Translations under genes and position numbers: made by a program
The notes under the pieces: generated by a model
Told to the model about the DNA's origin: nothing
Database searches by the model: none
What the model saw: only the letters and a program-made list of their open reading frames with translations
Part shown: in pieces, positions 39,704 through 51,700 of the stretch
How the letters are laid out: every line of letters starts with the position of its first letter
How positions within the stretch are numbered: position 1 is the stretch's first letter
NCBI GenBank assembly: GCA_033675545.1
Contig: JAWDGP010002506.1
Coordinates: forward strand, 62,001 to 126,000
Source: Elysia crispata
Lineage: Eukaryota; Mollusca; Gastropoda; Plakobranchidae
Direction: 5' to 3'
DNA: 64,000 bases

Positions 39704-42700
39704 CTGACTAGGAAAGGTTAGGGAAAAAGAGGCAAGCTAAATTGAACTAGTCTTTCAACATTTTAAGTATATAAGAACCATAGTTTGTACTTGCAAAAAA
39801 GATTCTCCATGAAAAAAAAACAACAACAAAGAAACAACCAAAGACCAAATTCTTATTGTATAATGATAAGGGAAAGATTTCTAGCACTTTTCTGATTTGT
39901 TTATAAGGTGTAATTAAAAGAATGAAAAAAATTAATGTGAACAAAAAAACACACTCAAACAAAACAACAAAAAACGAAAAAATAATAAAAAATGTAAATA
40001 TGAAACTGCAATTTTATATTTTGAAAGGATATGATTATGATTATTCCCACTCCATTTAGCCAATTCAGGGATTGAAAGTGAAATTACCCAAAAAATCACT
40101 TTATATTGCTTGAAACCTATTGAAATTAGGCTTTATTAATTATAAGTATGACTTTTTTTGTTGTGATATATTAAATTTATAATTTAAAAAAAAATTTTTT
40201 TTTGGAGAGGGGGTGGGACAAAAAAAGCTAAGCATGACTTCGCCAAATAAAACAAGCTATTGCTGACAATCTGGTACCGATATGACAAATTAATCTCAGC
40301 AACCCCTCTTCCAAAAATGACAACAGTTAAACATAAAAGCCAGAAGGAGGCAACGCGTGCCTTCACCTCCAGCTGCTACAGGACCTAGCGCTCCGGCCGC
40401 TACGCCAGCTTCCTGTCCTTGTGTGGTGACTACAGCGGCGCCAGCCTCTCCTGCAGCAGCTGTTGTTGGGAAGTAAGCAAACCGGGCATCTCCTGATTCT
40501 CCTGTTGGGCTTCCGCCATTGCTGAAAGGGCTCTGAATGACGGCCTACAGAAAAAGGGCACAGTGAGCAAACTGATTGAAAAACAAAGGTCCAGGATTCC
40601 TTGAAATTGTAGATTTAATCCAACCCCTGAAGTTTTCTTTTCATCTGCAAAAATTGTAAATATGTAACTGGTCTTCCAAAACTGTATTAAAAAAAACAAC
40701 ATCAGATTTTTAAAGCATTGATCCAATGGGGGGAGATGAACTTTTTCTATCCATAATATTTAACCAACAGTATCATATACCTTTTCTTCACATATGGATT
40801 CGCAAGGTGAAAATGGATCCATAACAATATATCATACACAAATATATTCTGATAAAAGGCACTATCCTATGATGAGAGTGTCAACATTAAAATCATTTTC
40901 ATATAAAATCAGGATGTCAAAAAAGGCAATGTATATAAAAGCGGACAGCATCAATTAAAAATATTTACACAACTTTCTCTCACTCAAATCAAATTTATGT
41001 TATTTCCCTGACACTTTTTGTGAGACTTTTTTTTAGATTGGGCAATTTTCTTTGGCATCTGAAATATTGCAGAAAACTTTAAACCTCAGATATTTACAAA
41101 TAAGTTGACACCCATTTTAAAACTAGATGATGTCTACCGTTAAAAGAAAACTTGAAAGGATCATAATACTTCCTTAAGATGTTCAGAGGGGATCGGAGCG
41201 GTGAAGGAAAATACAAATCAGTTAAAAAAAACCAGGCCAACTAGAAGGCAAGGAGCTACAATTCTAACCAAATCTTATGAATTGGCAATTCTGTTTCGAC
41301 ACATCCTTTGTGTCCTTGCTTAAAAAGTTTTATCATTTATGACTTAAGAAGGAAAAAAAATGAAGAATATGGAGGGCACCTGCTGGCCTGTGGTAAAAGC
41401 TGTGGCTCCGCTCATGACCTGTGACGTTGCCTCCGTACCATCATGTGTTACTTGTACCACTCTGTAGGTTACTTGGCCTGAAACAGATAGAATGTGGTTT
41501 AACAAAAAAAGATAACAAAATAAAACATAGAGTTCATGGACTGTTGTGCTGGTAAAAGTTGGAAATTATTTTGACCTCAATTATTAAAAAGTAAAGTGTA
41601 AAGTTAGAATAACTCGTATTACTTTTTTTTATGCTTTTGTGGATAAATGATTTTTTTTCCCTTAACCTTTCAAAAGTTTGACATTGAAGGTAATAAGGCT
41701 TCTCTTGGCTAAACATTATAAATAAATAAAAAAATAAAAAAAAGGTAAACCCACAGCAATAAACTATCACAACTCTTGATTAAAATTTTCTGCTGCAGAT
41801 GGTGCACACCTTCCTCTCTCTCCACCCCCCTCCCACTTCTAAACTCAGGTGAGATAAAAAAGGTATTCTGATTATTCTCCATACCATTTCTCTTTTAACT
41901 GATAAAATACAAAAAAAAAATCCAACCCAAAACCAGCTAACCTGCATTGTTATCTGCCCTGATCTGGTACTGGAGTGTCGGATCAATGGTGATTGTTCCT
42001 TGCTGCTGCTGGACGCTCGCCAAAGCTGCAGCCTGCTCATCTGTTTGGTCTGAGAGTTCAAGGCAACATGTTCAGGAAGAAAATAGTATCTAATTATCAA
42101 ACAAAATGGAAAAAAAAATAGAAAACACAAAAAGCTAAAATAATTGGCAGCTATTAAGATGAATAAGAAGAATTGCTCGCACACCTGAGAAGTCATAAAT
42201 CAAAACATCTCAAGACTGAAAGGCATTCCACAATTCTGCTGGGAATTTGAGGTGAAGATTTGGATAGCATTCATGAAAGTGTTGATTCAGTAGCTAAAAA
42301 TAACACATGTCATTCATTTTGCTCTAGGCAGCATTATGGTGAGTCTTCCCTTGCTGTGTAATCAGAAATCGACCCCTTCCCCCCAAAAAAAAAAAAAAAA
42401 ATCCCATATTTTACTTTTAGGAATAATACAGCTCAACCATTAGGTCAAACAAATATCTTTCAGTATCTAAATATGGAAACTGATTCTGATTCTTACAATG
42501 AACATCTCTCTAAGAGTATCGGGAAAATCATCACAGGAATTTTACAAAATTGCCCACTTTTTAAATCAAGCTTTCAGTTTCAAATTTTAAACACCCCTAT
42601 ACAAAATAATATTCACTTATTTATCTTCTTTTCATCACAACATTTCTAATCTAATACAAAGAAAAAAGTTTTCTACTCATGTTCATGAATGGGAAATCTA

Positions 42701-45700
42701 AATGAAATATCCATCTCTCTACACGTCATGATTTCACAACATTCTTAATAGATAATGAGATTTTTTAGAAACTCAACAATAAATATATTAGATTTCAAAT
42801 TGTTTTAAGCAAGCGGTCTATTTAAGTCAAGAAGCTGATGGCATAGTATTAAATATTTCCCATCCTTATTCAACAAACCACACGTGGCTTGTATTATGTT
42901 TACCAGTGTTGGTACGTTTTTTCTGAGCCTCAAAAAGTTGGAAACCAAGTATTATCAAGTTACTTAGAAAAGCTGATTAATTTTGGGTTTTTCTTTAATT
43001 TAATGAGAAAAAAAGTATTCCAAACACGGTTTATATCTTGAAATTTCAAAATTAGGATATCCAACTCCATTGGCCTGGCTGGATATGAAATTTCAATACT
43101 CCTTGCCAAGATACTGGGAAAAAAAAACACCAGAAAATGCACAAAATACCTGTAATTTAAAAAAAAAAAGACTTACCTAGCTATTGTCAACTCAAACGCA
43201 AAAGAAAAAGTCAAGTAAAATACAAAACTGTTAAGGCTAAGAATATTGCAAACTTTATGCTGCAGGTCTGAAACTCTTCATTCTTGATTCTACCCGAGGC
43301 TCTTTTCCAATCCGGTCAATGGAGCAGAAAGTATGAAATATAAAGAACCATTTTTTATTCCTATCTCTAATAGACTGTACATCAGGTTTGTAATGTAAGA
43401 TTGCATGATGTCTTGAATTCTACAAATTGCAACCCTCAAAAGAAGAGAATAATGTACTGGACATTCAAAAGAAGAGAATAATGTACTGGACATGGAGGTG
43501 TAGGACTATAAGATAGAAATGCTCTTGAAATAACCTTAGGGTTATCAAATATTACTATGTCTCTTTTTTTATGTTTGCTGCAAGTTTAGTGGTGAATTTT
43601 GGATGTGTGCCATCGACACTGACTGTAAGTGAAAGATTAGTGGAAGGAAACCCATTCACACCTTGAACAAACATGCATTTGGTTTTACAATATCAAAATA
43701 AAACATGCTACTACAAAAAAAAAATTGCCATAAAGTGATATCGCCCTAAGACAGGGATATCAAAACTGGAAAATCAACTTCACAAAATTAATAATAATGA
43801 TCAATAGACGAGATACAAGTTTCTGAATTGCAATCAGAGGAAAGAAAACCCAGAATGAGTTACGTGGAGGACTAAGTTAAGACTCAACACATTATAATTT
43901 AAATAAAAATTTCAATTAGTTTCACAATCCTTAAAAAAAAAATAAAAAGGATTTTGGAGAGAGAGAGAGAAGGGAAAAGAGTTCATATGGCTTACCATTG
44001 CATTTAGAATTGACTTCCTAAATTTTTTTCTGTTGTTCATTCTAATATTTTTCTTCACTTGAAGTAATTTCAAGTGCAAAAATGCCCAGTGAAATAGTTT
44101 CAATTTTCTTTTACTTCGTTTTCAATAATGTCATTTTATAGTCATATATCTTTTTGTTTATTCTTTTTTTTGTTCAGGATCTAAATTTGAGCCCAGTAAA
44201 AGCTAAACAGATCTAACTGAGCTATGTTGCGTCAGTTCTGGCACACATGATGGACTTGCACCTTGGTATCAAATATTTCTTCATATAAAGGCCATTTGAA
44301 TGTTCGAAAACCTAACTAAGTGTTGTTTACTTTAAATATTGAATGTATAGATTTCAAGATAATAGCACCATTCAAACAGTTGTACATATTAGACACCTGG
44401 GGAATAAATGATGTCTTTCAGACCAAACTGTACCTGTACCTCAGGCATAAACCTTTGATGCTGCTATCAGCCAAGTGTAGTCATAACTTGTGCAAGCACG
44501 ACAGAAAAAAATAAGCCCTAACATGATAAAAATTGAGACATTTCAGAATTAAAAATTAAAAAAAAAAGAACCTCATTAAGGTATATGTATGCTTTTGTGT
44601 CCCACAGAATATTTCACATGAAATGTTTGGAAATTGGCATGCGCTCTAGCTAGGATCTATGGAAATCACACCAAAGATAACTAAAAATAGTATATTGAAA
44701 ATTTTGGGTCAAAATTGTAAGCAAGCACAGGCTTAAAGAATAAATAATAATTGAAAAAAAAAACCCTCTTCATTTCAATGATTTACTCACAATTTTCATT
44801 AAAAAAATACATTGTAAATTTTTAACACCAAAAGAAAGAAACATGATAAATAAAGAGTAGGTCAAGCTGCCCCATGAGTTCTTGCCAAAGGAGAAAGAAC
44901 CAATTTGATTCAAGGCAACGTAAAACTGGGTTAGCACAACATTTATTACTACGCTTTTTTGTAATTGTTGTATTTAACACCAAATGAATGTTAATGTTCT
45001 ATCAAGCTTAGTTTCATTCTGCAAGCCTGAAAGTTGAGCAGGAAGACACACAAATAAATAATCCAGTAAAAAAAAATACAATGTAAATACGAAGAAATGA
45101 ATCCAAGTGTTTTACCTAGATCTGCCTCTACTGTCCCTGATAACTCCATACTAGAACCGTCCAGTTGGTTCAGCTCCTGTTTGACTTTGCAGACTGAGAG
45201 AGAGAACATTCGTATGCAGGTTGAGGAAGAAAGGCTCAGAATGTGGAGTCAAACAGACAGCATAAGGTGCAACTGCTTGGGAATAGCAAATACAGTTTGA
45301 GTAATCCAAGAGTCACGGTAGAAGCTCATTGAGGGAAGCTGCCTGTATCTTCAATTAGTACTAGCACTCAACAATAAATTTGCGTAAAAAGAATTTGACG
45401 TAAGCTGGACTTTGATTTAATCAACTTTGCAGTTGACCAAGTTATAGTGTGTGTATTTTTATTTCAATTCCCCACTGATTTTTTTTTTCACAGCTCTATC
45501 TTCAAAGCTACATTAAACTCCCACTAAAAAAAAAACAAACTGTACCAGCTATTCCCAAATAATGTATTTTAAAAACTTAATTTGTCTATGATTTTTTTTA
45601 AAAGGAACGAATGGCTATTCTCTGCTCTTTTTCAATGACGGTAATAACCTGGAAAGTTTTTTTATACATGCACAATAACAAGAGTAGACCAGAAAATGAC

Positions 45701-48700
45701 ATGAGTATTATCAGAAACTGATGTACCAAAAATAAGTATACATGTATGACAGAATCAAAATTGGGTTTAACTTTCGATGAACCATGAGATGAAACCTCTA
45801 TTGCTTCAGTTTGAAATTTCCATTCAAACCAGGAACATTTTTCTTTCTTGGTCCACTGAGAGCTTTTATATAGATTTTGTAAGTGGCACAATCAGGTGTT
45901 TCAATTCATGTCTAACTGATGCTGATCTGTTAATGTTACAATTTCAAAGCTTTTTCTGCTTCGCCATAGAAAAAAAAAACAACTAAAAGTAACCATTAAA
46001 ATTGACATAAATCTTTCTTTTTTCTCCAAACCCAACATTTAAGCTTTAAGGAGCCAGGAATAAAAAAAAAAGGTTTTCTGTGTTCTTTCTGTTACTTGAA
46101 GAAAAATAGTTTAAAGCTCTAAAGATATTTGTTTTGACTAACAAAAGAACACCAAGACACACACTTTCCTTTGCACTAAACATGTGCTGGTAAAAATACC
46201 AAACTCCCTGCAGGAAAACAGAGTTTTACACTTATGTTAACTATAATTACCTTTTTGCAGCCATGATAACAAAGAAACCAAATTATTTGATGTGTCTTAT
46301 CCGATTTAAGTCAATGCTGGAGCTTTTTTAAGTGCAAGGACATGTACAATTTTTCTTTACCATCATTTTCAATCCAAACTACCTGATCATTATCGCATCA
46401 CTATTAGATAATGCATTTGCATGGCAAAAAGAAAAGAAAAAAAAGAACAATTTTTTTTCACCTAAATCATAAGGTTAAAGATCTATTGTATATACTGCTG
46501 TGCTTCAGTTAAATGTAGACATTTTCCTTCCCACACAATAACATATTGGTAAATTACCTAAAAAAAAAGTTGTAAAACAACAAATTTCAACCTGAAAGCG
46601 AGAGGTGAAACTGTGCACATGAAGACAAAATTTACCATTGCAGATGAAGTGCAACAATTTAGACAATTTAGTAACGTAAACAACAGAATACATGAAGAAG
46701 AAAAAACGTGAAAAGGCAGGTGATTTATCAAATTCATTTTCACTGATGAGTGAGACCCTGCAGAGTCCTTTACTCACCTAGGTCTGTGTCAACTGTTGCT
46801 GTCAGCCGCAAATCGTCCTGATCTGCAGAATCGTTACTCTTGTCTTGACTGGCGGAAACAAAAAAGGAAAGAAATCAAGAAAATCAGCGAGATCATATTT
46901 CACTTTTTCAAAACTAAAGCCAATTGTTTTCTGCGCTCTTTATTAGGGATTTCCCTCGGAATGAATTAGGCGAATTGGGTTGATCTCATCCAGTTCTTAA
47001 ATTTTTACTCATAAAACTAGGGACTAAAAGAAAAATGTTCTTAACACTTTATTCCATTGAGATTTGCATTATGAGGCACAACCTTTCATGGGACAACATA
47101 CGAAACCTCAAAAGCCTTGGCTAAATGCAGAAAACACTGCATCTTTACATAAGATATATGTATGTAAGACTATCCATAATGAAAATTCAAACATTTTCCT
47201 CACAAAACTCAAGGTCAAACAGTCAAATTAGTGAAAGTCAGAGAGAGTTCCAGGTTTATAGAGAGAAAAGTTTAATGACTAATAAACAGGAATCTTTTTG
47301 ACTTGTTCTCTTATTTGTGCACAGTAAAGTTTACAAGTATTTTTTTCACCCACTGAATGATTTTGTGGCGCATTACATTGGATGGGCAATTTCTGCTGGG
47401 AGCAAATTCAGTGCAGCACAAGTGATAACTTTGATTAATTTTTTCTCGCCCACCATTAAGTCAACCCCTTAAATGAATATACTCGACGCACAGTAACTTA
47501 GTTCTTAGTGCAAACAATTTTTTGCCCTTATGTCACTTCTGCGAGGCACAGCCACACTAGATCTAGAGATATAGAAAACTTGTCACAAAGATTTTTAATC
47601 GCCTAAAAAAAATGCTCCTATGGCTGTAAAGTTATCAAAATGAGTGACAGAAACATATGTAATCCAAACATTTCAAAGTGATTCAGAAGAGGTTTTTATG
47701 ACTCTGACAATTATCCAGAGTCCACACCAGTGCCCAAAAAGTCAAGAATAGACTCTGAAGACTCAGACTCTGAACTCGAGCCTCAAACTTCTGGAGCTTG
47801 TAGCTCTAAATGTAATCCCAAATCCAAAAGCCCAGACCTGTAGATAAACAGTCTGATCTAGATCTACGACTGATAAGTAAGAAAGAGGTAGAGTGACACA
47901 AAATCTAAATTTAATTTTCTGGTGAAGAGAAGATGGTGACAATGACAGATGGATTGATTTTTATGTTGAGACTATGAACAATTTATCTCTCCCATTCTTT
48001 CAGCCATAACAGATTAAAAAAAAGAAGAGATAATGCTATTTTCTATGTTCTTTTTTTTTTTTTACACAGGAAGACTCCCCCCCATTTTTTTTGGTATAAA
48101 AAATTGTCAAAATAAAAAAAAAATAATTAAGATACCATATTCAAATTCCTTTAATTTCAAATGTCTTTTTTTTTTTTGTTTATTTTTCAGCCATTTGATT
48201 CACCAAATTTCATTGATTGGGCCTTATAATGTCATGGGAATTTTTTTAACCCCCCCCCCCCCCTTCCAAAACCCTTGTAAAGCTGAGAGCGCTTGTAATG
48301 CTAAAAGTAGCCTAGTGTTCAGTGAGTCAGAAGAATATGAAACATTCATTGTTTTTTCTTTAGAACAATAAATCTAAACTGAATTAAATGCCTTAGCTCC
48401 TAAAGAGTTTTGATGTACAGCATAAACCAAGATGCCTATTGAGAAGTGAAAATTCTCTTGCACCAGCAAAACAAAACAATAAGATTTCTGCCCCACTCTT
48501 CCTTTTTGAGGAATGACTTAAAACAGATCACAAACTTAGTTTGGATCTAGAAGAAGATTATTTGATCTGCTCAAGTATCTTAGAATTTCACTGAGACCAT
48601 GAGTAGATCTTCTGGCCTCATGGCTACACAGTGCATACCTGAGGATTAGACACTATAGAGGGTGAACAAACTTCCATTACAATTTACATTTACAAAGACA

Positions 48701-51700
48701 CGCTGACGCTGCTTTATAACTTCTTTGTCAATTTGATGGATCTAGATCTAGATCTAGTTTTTGGACAAGAGCAGGAAATTGTTTTCTTTGAAACTGGTTC
48801 GGCTAAATTAAGCAAAATGAAAATTATAAATATCTAGATCTAGATCATAATGCAAAATCCATATATGACAAAATTGTATCAGTTATGACAGGAAAGAATT
48901 TGTTTTTAACTCATTCAAGGGTAAGATTGTGCAAAAAATATAAGGGGCAGGAAAATGTGCTTGTCTTTTTGTGTAAGTGAACCAATTCCAAGAATAGTAA
49001 ATAAATTATTATATTTTCTCTCCTGCTTCATTTTTATAAAGTGAGCCAAAACAGCAACTTAATTTTTGTGTTTAAATATTGATAACTTAAGAGGGCTTTC
49101 AACAACCTATATCTAGATCTAGATCTAGGTGCAAACTTTCAAAGGATTTAATCTATAGAGCACTGTTTTCGTCATCTCAGACAGCTACCATTCCTGAAAG
49201 TAGTGCAAGTTCCTATTTCTGTAAATTAAGTTATTATTTTGAAATATTATTTCTTAAAGTTTATTATATTAGTTGTTGGAATTAAACAGTGAGAGATTTG
49301 TAATGTTTTGAGTACCGGTATTGGGAGATATTTCCTTAAGTGTCTGTAAGGAAATAAAAAATTTTGGGAATAGTGGTCCAGTTGTAATTCTTATTTCACA
49401 GTCTAGTTTTGATTTCTATGCATAGAATGACATGCTTTTTATAAATTCAATAAAATCCACACAGCCAATACTGTTTGTTGTTAACATTAAGCCATTCACA
49501 CTGTTTCACAAGATGAAATCTATGCAGCTACCTCTTAATTGGACAATATGTTTCATAAAAATGGTTTATCACTCAGGACAACTTTTACCAAAGTAGAAGG
49601 AGAATTTGAACAATTTTTTTTTTTATTTTTATTATCCAGATGGCAGATGACATCAATCATGCATGCAGCAGACAATAATACAAACCCCTTAAAGCGGTTA
49701 CCGGTGCTGGTAAGAATTATATTTAAATTTTTCTCTTGATTAATTATTCAGCATTTATTTTCTTTTGTCTAAATATTATGAAGACTAGTACATTTACCCT
49801 TTCGACAAACAAAATTTTTTGTCATTAGCGCAAGTAATCAAGTGGTCAAGGATTTTTTCACTTCCATCTATTCTTGTTAAGTGGAGCAGTAATTACTGGT
49901 ATTTGTTAGCATCATATATAATAGTTATCCATTTTAGAAGTTTCACAATCAAAACAGCTCTACTCCACCTATAATAAGAGCACCACAGAAAATGTAATTA
50001 CTATAAAATCCTTTCATGCACACAATTTTCCATTTCTTTTTATATAAAAAAAAACAAAACAAAAAAACCATCATTTGGAGGAGAAATTATGTAGACTTGA
50101 CTCCTTTTTTTGTCGTTGTTTCAGTTTCTGCTCGAGTGTTATTAGTCAACAGGCTAAAAAGAATCTAATCTTGATTTTCGTGTCTAGAATTGCTATTGCA
50201 TGATTTTAGATTTGTCTTTAGAATACAATTTAAGCCATTTAGAATGGTATAGGTACCCTTCAATAGTCTCTTTTTTTCTTTTTCAGTGAACAGTTTTTCA
50301 TGAATTTATGGTCAAAGAAAAAGAAGCTTGTTCGTCCAAAGAAAACATCCAAAAGCCACACATCAGGAAGAATACCGTGCCAGGCTAAAGAGAGATGCTG
50401 AAAAATGGGTAGCCTATTGCTTGAAGCAGAAATTACTGGGAAAAGAATTGTTGGGACAACTTAAAGCAGGAGCAGGAGGAGGAGCAAAAGTTAAAAAGCA
50501 GTAGATACAAATTGAAAAAGTCAATGACTCTACTAAAGTACATGTATGTGCCTGAAGCTGAAAATATTCAGCTTGAATATTACAAATCATTTAGTGTAGT
50601 TGTGAAGCTGAAATTTTAATTTCTTTTGTTCGATTTTTCTTTAGTTGAATCTACAAAATATGTTTGTTGATATTGTTTACAGAAATGCATAGTACCGTAT
50701 TCCCTCCATTAGTAGCGCCATCTCTAATAAACGCCCCCCCCCCTTTTTTCCCATCCAAGCAACACTTAAAAAACACCACTTTCGAGAACAAAAGATTCTT
50801 ATTAAACTCAAACTCAAAACATTTATTAAGCGATAGATCTGATGATAACAACAGACAACACATGTAAACAATGAATGACTATGGTACTGCAATTGTCATC
50901 TAAAATTGGGGATGTCAAAGTCAGTACTAAGGCGTCTGAGGTTAATGTCCTGGACTATTGCAGTCCTCGTAGTCATCGGACTCGAATGACGCGTCGTTTT
51001 CTTCACCCAACCATGGCACTCTAAAACTAACTAGAGGGGGGGGGGGCGACGGCGGAAACGGCGGCACTTTGTCTTTGAAGAAAGTCATCGAAAACATTCC
51101 TTTAGACGCACCCCCCCTCTTCATTTTCACGCGCCCGGCGCTACTATTGGAGCGAATACGGTATATGATGTTGATATTGTTTACAGAAATGCATAGTATA
51201 TGATTCAAATTTAAGGTGGTTCCCTGATGCCTGAAGAAAAATTCTTTTTCAGTTCTGTTAACATTTTTTACTTTTAATGCATATGATTTGAAGTTTTTAA
51301 AGTTGACTTATCATCAAATAGTAGTTGCTACCAGGCTTCCCATTTCATCTTACATGTTTAAGTGTCAATGAAAAGCCCAATTTAAACACAACTTATCTCA
51401 ATGCAAATTAGAATGATGAAAGGTCAGTTGAAATGCATCTGATGCTCTATATCATGAATGAAATTTTGTTCTTGGTGGATGCAAATTGTATGAAAAAATA
51501 CTTATGTGACCAGTTTGGTGTATGCATAGTTCAATCTCAGTTGATTTAAATAAATGTGTACTTCATAAAATCATATTTTAAATAGAAGTTGTAAATTTTC
51601 ATGCTCTAATCCTAGCAAATGTATGTGTTTACAAAAAGGCCCATTCTTTGCTATTTTTTCAAATGAAGGGGAATATCAAATTGGTATTGGATGAAAGAAT

